From an uncultured Alistipes sp. (GTDB lineage Bacteria > Bacteroidota > Bacteroidia > Bacteroidales > Rikenellaceae): a DNA stretch of 64,000 nt. The notes below the pieces were generated by a model, which worked only from the letters and a program-made list of their open reading frames with translations, was not told where the DNA came from and searched no databases. The stretch covers positions 20,421 to 84,420 of the forward strand of contig URRP01000004.1 of the NCBI GenBank assembly GCA_900550375.1, given 5' to 3'. The first letter of the stretch is position 1; each line of letters begins with the position of its first letter. A program made the position numbers and the translations under genes. Positions 15,307 through 24,659 of this stretch are shown here, piece by piece.

Positions 15307-16710
15307 TCAGGCCAGCACCTGCTTCTCGATCTCCTCGACCTGCCGGCGGAACGCCTTGTCGGTCTCCAGCAGGTTCGACACCGCCTTGCACGAGTGAAGT
15401 ACCGTAGCGTGGTTGCGGCCGCCGATCGAAGCACCGATCGTTGCCAGCGGCGCTTTGGTGTGCTGCTTGGCCAGATACATGGCGATCTGACGGGCCTGTG
15501 CGATCTCGCGCGTCCGCTCAGGGGAGTTGAACCGTTCGGGATCGAGGGCAAGGTAACCGCATACCACCTCGATGATGTGTTCGATGGTGATCTCCTTCTG
15601 GTAGAGCTGCACGTAGGCTTTAAGAATCTCCTTGGCCAGCGACGTGGTGATTTTGCGTCCGAGGAACGAGGCGTTGGCCACCAGCGACGACAGTGCACCT
15701 TCGATCTCGCGCACGTTGGCCGAGATGTTGTCGGCGAGGAACTGCACGATCTCTTCCGAAATCTGCGCCCCCATCTTCTGCGCCTTGGCGCGGATAATCT
15801 TCACCTTCGTTTCGTGGTCGGGCTGGTTGAGCTGGGTCGAAAGGCCCCACTTGAAACGTGTCAGCAGGCGGTCTTCGATATCCTTCAGCTCGACGGGCGG
15901 TTTATCCGACGTGAGGATCAGCTGCTTGCCTGAGAGGTGCAGGTGGTTGAAGATGTTGAAGAAGACGTTCTGCGTACCCGGCTTTCCGGTCAGCTCCTGA
16001 ATATCGTCGATGATGAGTACGTCGATCATCTGATAGAAGTGGATGAAATCGGGAATTTCACCGCGTTTGTGCGCCGTTTGGAACTGGGCCTGAAATTTGT
16101 TCATCGACACGTAGAGCACCTGCAGCTCGGGATGACGTTGCAGCACTTCGTGACCGATGGATTGTGCGATATGGGTCTTTCCCAATCCCGAGTCGCCGTA
16201 TATATATAAGGGATTGAACGGCGTCGTGCCGGGATTCACCGCCACCGACATGCCCGCCGATCGCGCCAGCCGGTTGCACTCCCCCTCGATGAAGGTCGAG
16301 AAGGTGTAGTTCGGATTGAGCTGCGGATCGATTCTTACCCTTTTAAGGCCGGGAATGATGAAAGGATTTTTTATATTTGCGGTATCGTTCTGCGTCGCGA
16401 AGCGCGAAATGGCCGTCGAATCGGTTTCGGCGTCCAGCATCGGTGCCTCGGCCTTGGGCACGGCATAGTGGAGCCGCGTCTGCTGGCCGTAGAGCTGCGA
16501 GATGATCGGGCGCAGGAACGGGATGTAATTTTTCTCGATCTGGTAGACGTAGCTGGCGTTGGGTACGCGCAAACGCAGCGTCGTTCCGTCGAATTCGAGC
16601 GGGACGATGGGTTGGAACCACTTAGCGAACTCCTCAGCGGAGGTCTGCTCTTTGATCCGATCCAAGCAATTCTGCCATATATCGCTGTATGTCTGCGAGT
16701 TGTTAAACAT
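15307..16710 (-). CDS. dnaA: Chromosomal replication initiator DnaA
   Basis: A 467-residue protein. Domain I is at the N-terminus (IWQNCLDRIKEQTSAEEFAKWF). The AAA+ domain carries Walker A GDSGLGKTH and Walker B VLIIDDIQ. The C-terminal DNA-binding domain has the signature IGGRNHATVLHSCKAV that reads DnaA boxes. It binds ATP and melts oriC. It is monocistronic, with its own terminator and a divergent phosphohexomutase upstream. The shared upstream region carries one TTATnCACA box, which suggests autoregulation. dnaN is not adjacent, which is common in Bacteroidetes. Confidence 0.98.
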   Translation of the reverse strand: MFNNSQTYSDIWQNCLDRIKEQTSAEEFAKWFQPIVPLEFDGTTLRLRVPNASYVYQIEKNYIPFLRPIISQLYGQQTRLHYAVPKAEAPMLDAETDSTAISRFATQNDTANIKNPFIIPGLKRVRIDPQLNPNYTFSTFIEGECNRLARSAGMSVAVNPGTTPFNPLYIYGDSGLGKTHIAQSIGHEVLQRHPELQVLYVSMNKFQAQFQTAHKRGEIPDFIHFYQMIDVLIIDDIQELTGKPGTQNVFFNIFNHLHLSGKQLILTSDKPPVELKDIEDRLLTRFKWGLSTQLNQPDHETKVKIIRAKAQKMGAQISEEIVQFLADNISANVREIEGALSSLVANASFLGRKITTSLAKEILKAYVQLYQKEITIEHIIEVVCGYLALDPERFNSPERTREIAQARQIAMYLAKQHTKAPLATIGASIGGRNHATVLHSCKAVSNLLETDKAFRRQVEEIEKQVLA

Positions 16711-16984
16711 GCGCCGAGGCGAGTCTTTTTTGTGTGATTGATTTTTGCCTTGAGGAGCGAATCGGTGACCCGCTCTTTTTGACCTTACAAAGGTGTGAAT
16801 AAATTTGTGAAAATATCTTCTATTTTCGGTTGCTTTTTCGGATTTTTTATATATAGCAAAATAAGGGTTTTCGGAGTCCTGTTTTTTAACTGGTTGATAG
16901 TGAATAATCGGAATTTTTTATGTATATTTGCGTATAGTATTAAAGTAACGAATTGTTGTTTCTTATAAGTAAAACTAATAGTTT
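16711..16984. promoter_or_regulatory. Divergent dnaA/phosphohexomutase promoter region with one DnaA box
   Basis: An AT-rich 274-base region. One perfect DnaA-box consensus lies on the minus strand (TTATTCACA, 16794-16802), and a near match with one difference at 16899-16907 should be re-checked. TATATTTG at 16923-16930 is a plus-strand -7 element for the mutase. A minus-strand CACCTTTG near 16787-16794 may serve dnaA. A single box does not make an origin; dnaA autoregulation is the simplest reading. Confidence 0.5.
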
Positions 16985-18727
16985 ATGGCAAATGAATTAG
17001 AGCGGCAGGTCCTGTCGAAAGCGCAGAAATGGCTCGACGGCGACTACGACGAAGCGACCAAAAAACAGGTGCGCTATCTGATGGAACACGATCGGAAGGA
17101 GTTGACCGAAAGCTTTTATAAGGATCTCGAATTCGGTACGGGCGGCCTGCGCGGCATTATGGGCGTGGGTACCAACCGGATGAACGTCTACACGGTGGGA
17201 ATGGCCACGCAGGGGTTGGCCAACTATCTGAAGAAGAATTTTGCGGGCGAGCAGATTCGCGTCGCCATCGGCCACGATTCGCGCAACAATTCGCGGATGT
17301 TCGCCGAGCGCGTAGCCGATATCTTCGCTTCGAACGGCTTTACGGTCTTTCTGTTCGACAAGCTGCGTCCCACGCCCGAGCTGAGTTTCGCCATCCGCGA
17401 ACTGAAATGCCACTCGGGTGTCGTGGTCACCGCGTCGCACAATCCCAAGGAGTACAATGGGTATAAGGCGTACTGGACGGACGGTTCGCAGGTGACGGCT
17501 CCGCACGACAAGAATATCATCGCCGAAGTGGCGAAGATCACGTCCATCGATCAGATTCTTATGGGCGCCAATCCGGGCGATATCACGTTGCTGGGCGAGG
17601 AGTTCGACGAAATCTATCTGAATAAGGTGCATACGCTGTCGCTCTCGCCCGAGAGCGTGCGTAAGTTTCACGACATGAAGATCGCCTATACGCCGTTGCA
17701 CGGCGCCGGTGTGCGGCTCGTGCCGGCTTCGCTGCGCAAATGGGGCTTTACGAACGTCTCGCTGGTCGAGGAGCAGGCGGTCATCGACGGCAACTTCCCT
17801 ACCGTCGAATCGCCCAATCCCGAGGAGCGCAAGACCATGGCCAAGGCCATCGAACTGGGTTCGCGGCTGGGCGCCGATCTGGTGTTGGCCACCGACCCCG
17901 ACTCGGACCGTATCGGCGTTGCGTTGCGCAACGGCAAGGGGGAATATATCCTGCTCAACGGCAACCAAACCCTGTCGCTGATCATGGCCTATCAGTTGAC
18001 GCGCTGGTCGGAGCTGGGGCGGCTCGACGGCCGGCAGTTCGTGGTCAAGACCATCGTCACCTCGCAGATGCCCAACGTCATGGCGGCCCATTTCGGCGTG
18101 AAGTGCTACGACTGCCTCACAGGATTCAAGTATATCGCCCGCATCATCCGCAACAACGAGGGCAAGGCGACCTACATCGGCGGCGGCGAGGAGTCGTTCG
18201 GCTATCTAGCCGGCGATTTCGTGCGCGACAAGGATGCCGTATCAGCCTGCTCGCTGGTGGCCGAAGCCGCCGCATGGACGAAGGATACCATGGGGCTGAC
18301 GCTCTACGAGTGGTTGCAGGAGCTTTATGTGAAGTTCGGCTTCTTCCGCGAGGGACTCGTGTCGGTCGTCCGCAAGGGCATGGAGGGTGCCGCCGAGATT
18401 CAACAGATGATGGTCGACTACCGCGCCAATCCTCCCAAGGATATCGCGGGTTCGCCGGTAGTGAAGATCAACGATTTCAAACTGCTCGAATCGACCGATG
18501 TGCGGACGGGGGCGAAGACGCCGATCGTCGAGGAGTCGTCCAATGTGTTGCAGTGGTTCGCTGCCGACGGAACGGTGGTTTCGGTGCGGCCGTCGGGAAC
18601 CGAACCGAAGATCAAATTCTACTTCGGCGTACGCGCCGAATTGAAGTCGGTGGCCGATTTCGACCGCGTAGAGGCCGAGTTGGATGCCAAGATCGAGGCG
18701 ATTAAGAAGGAGTTGAAACTCGTCTGA
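16985..18727 (+). CDS. Phosphohexomutase (phosphoglucomutase/phosphomannomutase family)
   Basis: A 580-residue alpha-D-phosphohexomutase. It has the phosphoserine loop VVTASHNPKEYNGYKAYW (about residues 140-157), the metal loop ATDPDSDRIGVAL (about 303-315), the sugar-binding GGGEESFGYL (about 400-409) and the C-terminal phosphate-binding RPSGTEPKIKFYF (about 538-550). The size and the FGTGGLRGIMGVGTNRMN start match the long PgcA-like class rather than GlmM. It interconverts hexose 1- and 6-phosphates for glycan and envelope synthesis. Whether glucose or mannose is preferred cannot be read from the sequence. A strong terminator follows. Confidence 0.95.
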   Translation: MANELERQVLSKAQKWLDGDYDEATKKQVRYLMEHDRKELTESFYKDLEFGTGGLRGIMGVGTNRMNVYTVGMATQGLANYLKKNFAGEQIRVAIGHDSRNNSRMFAERVADIFASNGFTVFLFDKLRPTPELSFAIRELKCHSGVVVTASHNPKEYNGYKAYWTDGSQVTAPHDKNIIAEVAKITSIDQILMGANPGDITLLGEEFDEIYLNKVHTLSLSPESVRKFHDMKIAYTPLHGAGVRLVPASLRKWGFTNVSLVEEQAVIDGNFPTVESPNPEERKTMAKAIELGSRLGADLVLATDPDSDRIGVALRNGKGEYILLNGNQTLSLIMAYQLTRWSELGRLDGRQFVVKTIVTSQMPNVMAAHFGVKCYDCLTGFKYIARIIRNNEGKATYIGGGEESFGYLAGDFVRDKDAVSACSLVAEAAAWTKDTMGLTLYEWLQELYVKFGFFREGLVSVVRKGMEGAAEIQQMMVDYRANPPKDIAGSPVVKINDFKLLESTDVRTGAKTPIVEESSNVLQWFAADGTVVSVRPSGTEPKIKFYFGVRAELKSVADFDRVEAELDAKIEAIKKELKLV

Positions 18728-18764
18728 TACGGTATGGGCCTGCTCGACGAGTCCCGGAAATGAA

Positions 18765-18801
18765 TTTCACCCCTGTCGCAGGTCGTTGCGACGGGGTGAA
18801 A
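18765..18801 (+). terminator. Terminator of the phosphohexomutase gene
   Basis: TTTCACCCC-T-GTCGCA pairs with TGCGAC-GGGGTGAAA (18765-18801), 15 pairs with one bulged T, followed by TCGTTTGTTTT. Confidence 0.75.
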
Positions 18802-18920
18802 TCGTTTGTTTTCAACCGTCGTTTTCTCGTCATGGCATAGCTCGCGCCGGCGCGGCTCCGCCCGCTTGGCTTGACGAAAACGTTCTGGAACGGACTTGTC
18901 GGATCGCCCTGTTTTTCGAT

Positions 18921-19247
18921 ATGGATATGGAACTGAGTGAATTGCAGCAGCGCGTCGATGCGTGGATCAAAACGTACGGCGTGCGTTATTTCAGCGAACT
19001 GACCAATATGGCCGTCCTCACCGAAGAGGTCGGTGAGCTGGCACGCGTTGTGGCGCGCAAATACGGCGACCAGTCGTTCAAGGTCGGCGAGCGGGAGAAC
19101 CTCGCCGACGAAATGGCCGATGTGTTGTGGGTATTGGTCTGTCTGGCCAACCAGACGGGCGTCGATCTTACGCAGGCCGTGGAGGCGAACTTCGCCAAGA
19201 AGAGCGCCCGCGACGCCGAGCGTCATCGGAACAATCCGAAATTGTGA
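18921..19247 (+). CDS. MazG-like nucleotide pyrophosphohydrolase
   Basis: Starts at ATG 18921 (MDMELSELQQ) or six bases later at 18927; the open frame upstream overlaps the terminator and is not coding-like. The 108-residue product carries the all-alpha NTP-PPase acidic motif in two parts, LTEEVGELARVVARKYG and ADEMADVLWVLVCLAN, whose EExxE and ExxD residues hold Mg2+. Single-domain MazG proteins hydrolyse (d)NTPs to NMPs and clean nucleotide pools. It lies between two terminator hairpins, so it is monocistronic. Confidence 0.88.
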   Translation: MDMELSELQQRVDAWIKTYGVRYFSELTNMAVLTEEVGELARVVARKYGDQSFKVGERENLADEMADVLWVLVCLANQTGVDLTQAVEANFAKKSARDAERHRNNPKL

Positions 19248-19274
19248 GTTTCGGGGGCTTGCTCCTTTCAGCTG

Positions 19275-19312
19275 TCGGGCGGCGACTACCCTATTCGGGT
19301 GTCGCCGCCCGA
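19275..19312. terminator. Bidirectional terminator between mazG-like and O-methyltransferase genes
   Basis: TCGGGCGGCGAC (19275-19286) pairs perfectly with GTCGCCGCCCGA (19301-19312), with an inner ACCC/GGGT pairing. It lies between convergent genes. Confidence 0.75.
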
Positions 19313-19383
19313 TGGCTTTATCGTCTTTTCTCGTACATAGGCAGTCTGCGGTCGGAGCGCATGGCGGGATGTGCCGGAACGGA

Positions 19384-20031
19384 TTATTTCACCCGAATCA
19401 GATTCAGCCCGTCGCGCAGCGGCACGATCACATTCTCCACACGTGCATCGTCGGCTACCGTGCGGTTGAATTCGAGGATGCGCTGCGTATGCAGATCGTT
19501 GTGAGCGACGGGTTCCACCACCTTGCCCGACCAAAGGATGTTGTCCGCCAGCAGAAATGCGCCGCTTTCCACGAGCGGCCGGCCCGTGTCGTCGCCCATC
19601 AGCATCCGGTAGTAGGCGGGATATTCGCGTTTATCGCCGTCGATAAAGACCAGATCGAACGGATGTCCCAGCGTCGGGGCGATGTCGAGCGCCGAACCGA
19701 TATGGAGCCGGATCTTCTCCCCGCAGGGCGAGCGGTCGAAAAACGACTGCGCCAGCTCTTCCAGCTCGTCGTCCACCTCGATGGTGTCGATCGCAGCCCC
19801 CTCGTCGAGTCCTGCGGCCATCGAGAGCGCCGAGTAGCCCGTGAAGGTGCCGATTTCGAGGATATGACGCGGACGGAGCATCCGCACGAGCATCTCGAGC
19901 AGTTTCCCCTGAATATGCCCCGAGAGCATCCGCGGCTGGATCGTCCGCATGTGGGTCTCGTGGTCGAGCGCCCGCAGCAATTCCGATTCGGGCGACGAGA
20001 GGTCGTGCGTGTATTTCTCAAGTGCATCCAT
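19384..20031 (-). CDS. SAM-dependent class I O-methyltransferase (caffeoyl-CoA/catechol OMT-like)
   Basis: A 215-residue protein. The SAM-binding motif ILEIGTFTGYSALSMA is near residues 57-72, the acidic motif FDLVFIDGDKREYP near 126-139 binds the metal and cofactor, and LLADNILWSGKVVEP follows, as in the cation-dependent O-methyltransferase family. Bacterial members methylate small catechols or tRNA uridine 5-oxyacetic groups; the substrate here is unknown. It is the last gene of the dapB-lepB-yigZ-uvrA-M16 operon (11 bases after the peptidase) and ends before a bidirectional terminator. Confidence 0.92.
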   Translation of the reverse strand: MDALEKYTHDLSSPESELLRALDHETHMRTIQPRMLSGHIQGKLLEMLVRMLRPRHILEIGTFTGYSALSMAAGLDEGAAIDTIEVDDELEELAQSFFDRSPCGEKIRLHIGSALDIAPTLGHPFDLVFIDGDKREYPAYYRMLMGDDTGRPLVESGAFLLADNILWSGKVVEPVAHNDLHTQRILEFNRTVADDARVENVIVPLRDGLNLIRVK

Positions 20032-20042
20032 CTGTTACGGTT

Positions 20043-21260
20043 CTATTTATAGATCAATAGCGACGGCGTGCCGAATATTTCGTTGGCGACCTCCGACAGC
20101 TCTCCGGCCTGCAGGTCGCGAATCTTGCGGTAGACCTCCTCCATCGTGTCCACCTCGCTGTGTACCAGATAACTCTTTCCGGCACCGAGCATGTAGCCCT
20201 CGTTGCTCTCCATCGAGATGGCCAGCTGCGCGATGAACTGTTTCTTGGCCAAGGCCAGCCGTCGTGCAGAAAGCCGCTCGGTGCGCAGCCGGCCGATCTG
20301 CTCATGCACCAGTTCCAGACAGCGGTCGCAGTTGTCGTGGTCGGAACTGAAGTAGATGGCGACGATGCCCGCGTCGCCGTAGGGGGTGTAGGAGCCTTCG
20401 ATGCTGTACGACAGGCCGTGCTTCTCGCGTACCGTGACGTTGAGCATCGAGTTGGCGCTCGGCCCGCCCAGCATGTTGACGAGCAGCGCCAGCGGCAGCC
20501 GTTTCGGATCGAGGATGCCGTATGCCCGTGCCCCCACGATGCAGTGCGACTGGTGCGTATGCCGCGCGATGCTCCGCTCGAACGGTGCGACGGGTGCGGG
20601 CGCCGTTCGTTCGAACGTCCGTACGGAGGCGGGCATTTCAGCGAAGTAGCGCGCCGCGATCGCCTCGATACGCCGAGGTGCGATGTTGCCGATCGACGAG
20701 AAGACCATCTGGTCGGTGGTGTGCGTGCGTCGCACGAAGGCTTGGATCTGCTCCGAGCGGTAACGGGCCAGCGCCGCTTTCGAACCCAGAATATTGTGTC
20801 CCAGTGCCGATCCCGCGAAGAGCATATCCTCGAAATCGTCGTAGATGCGGTCGGCCGGCGAATCCTTGTAGGTGTTGATCTCGTCGAGGATCACCTCGCG
20901 TTCGCGCTCCAGCTCCCGTTCGGGGAACGTCGAGCGGAACGCCACGTCGGCGAGCAGTTCGGCCGCCTTCGCGAAATCGCCGCGCAGCACGGTGGCGTGC
21001 AGCGTCGTGTCCTCCTTGGTGGTATAGGCGTTCAGTTCGCCGCCGAGATTTTCCAGCCGGCAGTTGACCTGATAGGCGTGCCGGCGTTCGGTGCCTTTGA
21101 AGAAGGCGTGTTCGGCAAAGTGCGCCAGCCCGTACTCCGATTTCAGTTCGTCGCGCGTACCGGCGCCCACGACCAGCGCACAGTGGGCGACGTTGCTGCG
21201 CACCTGACGGTGGATGCCGCGGATACCGTTGGGCAGCGTATAGGTATGGAATTCCTGCAT
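20043..21260 (-). CDS. M16 family zinc metallopeptidase (processing-peptidase-like)
   Basis: A 405-residue protein beginning MQEFHTYTLPNGIRGIH. The inverted zinc motif HxxEH is present as LAHFAEHAFFKGTE (about residues 45-58), and the downstream Glu follows in the DEINTYKDSPADRIYDDFE segment. The C-terminal half is the non-catalytic partner domain. No signal peptide is seen, so it probably acts in the cytosol on peptides. It starts four bases after uvrA and is 11 bases before the methyltransferase gene. Confidence 0.95.
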   Translation of the reverse strand: MQEFHTYTLPNGIRGIHRQVRSNVAHCALVVGAGTRDELKSEYGLAHFAEHAFFKGTERRHAYQVNCRLENLGGELNAYTTKEDTTLHATVLRGDFAKAAELLADVAFRSTFPERELEREREVILDEINTYKDSPADRIYDDFEDMLFAGSALGHNILGSKAALARYRSEQIQAFVRRTHTTDQMVFSSIGNIAPRRIEAIAARYFAEMPASVRTFERTAPAPVAPFERSIARHTHQSHCIVGARAYGILDPKRLPLALLVNMLGGPSANSMLNVTVREKHGLSYSIEGSYTPYGDAGIVAIYFSSDHDNCDRCLELVHEQIGRLRTERLSARRLALAKKQFIAQLAISMESNEGYMLGAGKSYLVHSEVDTMEEVYRKIRDLQAGELSEVANEIFGTPSLLIYK

Positions 21261-21264
21261 GAAT

Positions 21265-24054
21265 TTACAGTTTGGTACGAAGTTTCAGGAACTGTCCCGT
21301 ATAACTCTCCGCACACGTTTCCAATCCGGCGGGCGTCCCTTCGAAGACGACCCTGCCGCCTCGGTCGCCCGCTTCGGGACCGAGATCGATCACCCAGTCG
21401 GCGCACTTGATGACGTCCATGTTGTGTTCGACCACGACGATGGTGTGTCCTTTGCGGATCAGTGCGTCGAAAGCCGTCAGCAGCTTGTTGATGTCGTGGA
21501 AGTGCAGCCCCGTAGTGGGTTCGTCGAAAAGAAAAAGCATGCTGCCCTGTGTGGCGTCTTTCGCCAGAAACGAGGCGAGTTTCACGCGCTGCGACTCGCC
21601 GCCCGAAAGCGTCGAAGAGGATTGTCCCAATTTGATGTAGCCCAACCCCACCTCTTGCAGCGGCAACAGCCGCTCGACGATGCGTCGGCACGCGGCGTTG
21701 CCTTTCTCCTCGCCGAAGAAGGCGATGGCGTCGTCGACGGTCAGCTCCAGCACGTCGTAGATCGAACGACCGCGGTATTTCACCTCCAGCACCTCCTCCT
21801 TGAACCGTCGGCCGCCGCACGCATCGCATTTGAGTTCGATGTCGGCCATGAACTGCATCGAGACCTTGATGACGCCTTCGCCCTGACACTCCTCGCAGCG
21901 CCCGCCGGCGATGTTGAACGAGAAGTGCGACGGACCCATGCCGTTGTGCTGCGCATAGGGCTGATCGGCAAATAGTTTGCGTATTTCATCGTAAGCTTTG
22001 ATGTAGGTGACGGGGTTCGAGCGTGTCGACTTTCCGATCGGATTCTGGTCGACCATTTCGACCGATTTGAGCAGCTGTACGTCGCCTTCCAGCCCGTCGA
22101 AATCACCCGGTTTAAGCCCCGTGTCGAAGAGGGTGCGCCGCAGTGCCGGATAGAGAATACCCTTGACGAGCGACGATTTGCCCGAACCGCTGACACCCGT
22201 GACGCAGGTCATCACGCCCAGCGGAAAACGCACGTCGATGTTTTGCAGGTTGTTCTCCCGCGCTCCCCGCACGACGATCGAGTTGCTCCAGCCGCGCGGT
22301 GCGGCGGGCGGTTCGATCCGGCGGCGGCCGGAGAGGTAGTCGGCCGTAAGACTCTTCTTGCAGGCGGGCAGTTTTTTCGCCGGGCCGCTGAAGACGATCT
22401 CGCCGCCCTTGTAGCCCGCTTCGGGTCCGACGTCGACGATGTAGTCGGCCGCGCGGATCACCTCCTCCTCGTGTTCGACCACGATCACCGTGTTGCCGAT
22501 GTCGCGCAATTGTTTGAGCACGCCGACCAGACGGTTCGTGTCGCGCGGATGCAGACCGATCGAAGGTTCGTCGAGGATGTAGAGCGAACCTACGAGGTTG
22601 CTGCCCAGCGACGTGGCCAGATTGATGCGCTGCGACTCGCCGCCCGAGAGCGTCGAGCTGAGACGGTCGAGCGTCAGATAGCCCAGCCCCACGTCGGCGA
22701 GGTATTGCAGCCGGTTGACGATCTCCGTAAGGATGCGCCGTGCGGTGGTCGTATCGTGTTCGTCGAGCTGCAATTCTTTGAAAAACAGAAGAATCGAATC
22801 TACGTTCATCGTGACCAGATCGGCGATCGTGCGGCCGCCCACGCGCACGTAGAGCGCTTCTCGGCGCAGGCGGCTGCCGCCGCACTCGGGGCAGCGCGTC
22901 TTGCCCGTATAGCGGGCCTTCATCACGCGGAACTGGATTTTGCGCCGTTCGCTGTCGATGTATTCGAAGAAGCTGTCCAGACCGTAGAAGTATTCGTTGC
23001 CCGTCCACAGCAGACGCTTCTGTTCGGGCTTCAGTTCGTGATAGGGCGTATGGATCGGGAAGTCGAACTTGTAGGCGTTCTCCACCAGTTTCTCCTTCCA
23101 CAGGCGCATCGTCTCACCGCGCCAGCAGGCGACGGCGCCTTCGTAGATCGTCTTGCTCTTGTCGGGGACAACCAGATCCTCGTCGATGCCTATGATCTTG
23201 CCGTAGCCCTCGCAGCGGGGACAGGCGCCCAGCGGATTGTTGAAACTGAAGAGGTGCTCGGAGGGTTGTTCGAAGGCGATGCCGTCGGCCTCGAAGCGCG
23301 ACGAGAACTCCTCGACACCGTCGTCGGTCAGGATGCGGCATACCCCGTCGCCATAGGCGAAAGCGCGGGCTACGGAGTCGCGCAGGCGTGTGGCGAACTC
23401 CTCGTCGGAAGTCACGCGCAGGCGGTCGATCACCACCGATAACTCATCGGGGCGGGTCGCGGGGCCGAGTTCCGGCAGCAGCTCCTCGATGAAGCGGGTG
23501 CGGCCGTCGAACTGGACGCGCTGGATGCCGTCGCCCATCAGCAGCGTCAGCTTCTCGATAATTCCCTGCCCGCGTGTGACGACGAGCGGCGCTGCGACGA
23601 GCGCCTTCGTGCCTTCGCCGAGCGCGAGGACGTAACGGGCCACATCGTCGACGTTGAAGCACTTCACCTCGCGCCCCGATACGGGTGAGAAGGTGTGCCC
23701 GATACGGGCGAAGAGCAGTTTGAGGTAGTCGTAGATTTCGGTCGTGGTGCCGACCGTCGAACGCGGGTTGCGCGTATTGACCTTCTGTTCGATGGCGATG
23801 GCCGGTGCGATCCCCGTAATCAGGTCGACGTCGGGCTTGTCGATCTTGCCCAGAAACTGCCGGGCATAGGCCGACAGGCTCTCCACGTAACGGCGCTGCC
23901 CCTCGGCGAAGATCGTGTCGAAGGCCAGTGTCGACTTGCCCGAGCCGGAGAGGCCCGTGACGACGGTAAGCGTGTTGTGCGGGATTTCGACCTCGATGTT
24001 CTTGAGGTTGTGGACCCGTGCCCCTTTGATATGGATACTTTTCGGTTCGTTCAT
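21265..24054 (-). CDS. uvrA: UvrABC excinuclease subunit A
   Basis: A 929-residue protein with two ABC ATPase modules. Walker [13 protein letters not shown] is near residue 34 and [13 protein letters not shown] near 620. ABC signatures [13 protein letters not shown] and [13 protein letters not shown] are present, as are zinc-binding cysteines ([26 protein letters not shown] with CDACGGRRF). It scans DNA for bulky lesions and loads UvrB. Length is normal. Its ATG overlaps the stop of yigZ in an ATGA arrangement, which indicates translational coupling. Confidence 0.99.
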   Translation of the reverse strand: MNEPKSIHIKGARVHNLKNIEVEIPHNTLTVVTGLSGSGKSTLAFDTIFAEGQRRYVESLSAYARQFLGKIDKPDVDLITGIAPAIAIEQKVNTRNPRSTVGTTTEIYDYLKLLFARIGHTFSPVSGREVKCFNVDDVARYVLALGEGTKALVAAPLVVTRGQGIIEKLTLLMGDGIQRVQFDGRTRFIEELLPELGPATRPDELSVVIDRLRVTSDEEFATRLRDSVARAFAYGDGVCRILTDDGVEEFSSRFEADGIAFEQPSEHLFSFNNPLGACPRCEGYGKIIGIDEDLVVPDKSKTIYEGAVACWRGETMRLWKEKLVENAYKFDFPIHTPYHELKPEQKRLLWTGNEYFYGLDSFFEYIDSERRKIQFRVMKARYTGKTRCPECGGSRLRREALYVRVGGRTIADLVTMNVDSILLFFKELQLDEHDTTTARRILTEIVNRLQYLADVGLGYLTLDRLSSTLSGGESQRINLATSLGSNLVGSLYILDEPSIGLHPRDTNRLVGVLKQLRDIGNTVIVVEHEEEVIRAADYIVDVGPEAGYKGGEIVFSGPAKKLPACKKSLTADYLSGRRRIEPPAAPRGWSNSIVVRGARENNLQNIDVRFPLGVMTCVTGVSGSGKSSLVKGILYPALRRTLFDTGLKPGDFDGLEGDVQLLKSVEMVDQNPIGKSTRSNPVTYIKAYDEIRKLFADQPYAQHNGMGPSHFSFNIAGGRCEECQGEGVIKVSMQFMADIELKCDACGGRRFKEEVLEVKYRGRSIYDVLELTVDDAIAFFGEEKGNAACRRIVERLLPLQEVGLGYIKLGQSSSTLSGGESQRVKLASFLAKDATQGSMLFLFDEPTTGLHFHDINKLLTAFDALIRKGHTIVVVEHNMDVIKCADWVIDLGPEAGDRGGRVVFEGTPAGLETCAESYTGQFLKLRTKL

Positions 24055-24659
24055 GTTTCAACGGTCGCTCCTTCGACCTTGCGGAGTCGTTCTATTAATC
24101 GTTCGGCGCGGCTTTCGCGGATGCGCAGCACGATCGACGAGAGGTTGTCGAATCGCTGCGACTCGACGGCGGGCTGCTCCTCCTTGACGATGCGCATGAC
24201 GTCGTTCATCGCCGTGTAGGAGAAGGTCACCGCGATGCGGCGGTCGACCGTTCGCTGTACGATATGCGCCGCTGCCAGCACCTCCGCCGCCGACTCCTTG
24301 TATGCGGCGATAAGGCCCGGTACCCCCAGTTTCGTCCCGCCGAAGTAACGTACCACGACGATCAGACAGTCGGTCACTTCGCGCGAGAGCAGTTGCCCCA
24401 GAATCGGCTTTCCGGCCGTCGACGAAGGTTCCCCGTCGTCGTTAGCGCGAAAGGTTTCGCCGTGCGGTCCGAGCCGCCATGCGAAACAGTGATGCGTGGC
24501 ATCGTAATACCGTTTGCGCAATGCTTCGAGCTGCCCGCGAATCTCCTCTTCGCGGGTGACGGGATAGGCGAATGCGAGGAATTTGCTGCTCTTCTCTTTG
24601 TGGATTGCCTCAGCCGGTGCCTCGATAGTAAAATAGGTATCGTCGGCAGGCGTCGTCAT
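24051..24659 (-). CDS. yigZ: YigZ/IMPACT family protein
   Basis: A 202-residue protein starting [18 protein letters not shown]. The ATG at 24659 is chosen because it overlaps the lepB stop (ATGA). The N-terminal UPF0029 fold has the family motifs [26 protein letters not shown] and [19 protein letters not shown]-terminal ferredoxin-like domain follows (about 135-200). IMPACT proteins relate to ribosome stress signalling in eukaryotes; the bacterial role is not settled. Both ends overlap neighbours by the ATGA pattern, so it is tightly coupled to lepB and uvrA. Confidence 0.94.
   Translation of the reverse strand: MTTPADDTYFTIEAPAEAIHKEKSSKFLAFAYPVTREEEIRGQLEALRKRYYDATHHCFAWRLGPHGETFRANDDGEPSSTAGKPILGQLLSREVTDCLIVVVRYFGGTKLGVPGLIAAYKESAAEVLAAAHIVQRTVDRRIAVTFSYTAMNDVMRIVKEEQPAVESQRFDNLSSIVLRIRESRAERLIERLRKVEGATVET

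Noticed and set aside
14269..15933. Plus-strand frame of 554 codons opposite the WYL regulator and dnaA
   Set aside because: Spans two known genes and their terminator; antisense shadow.
16711..16984. Chromosome origin at the dnaA upstream region
   Set aside because: Only one clear DnaA box and no cluster; autoregulation explains it better.
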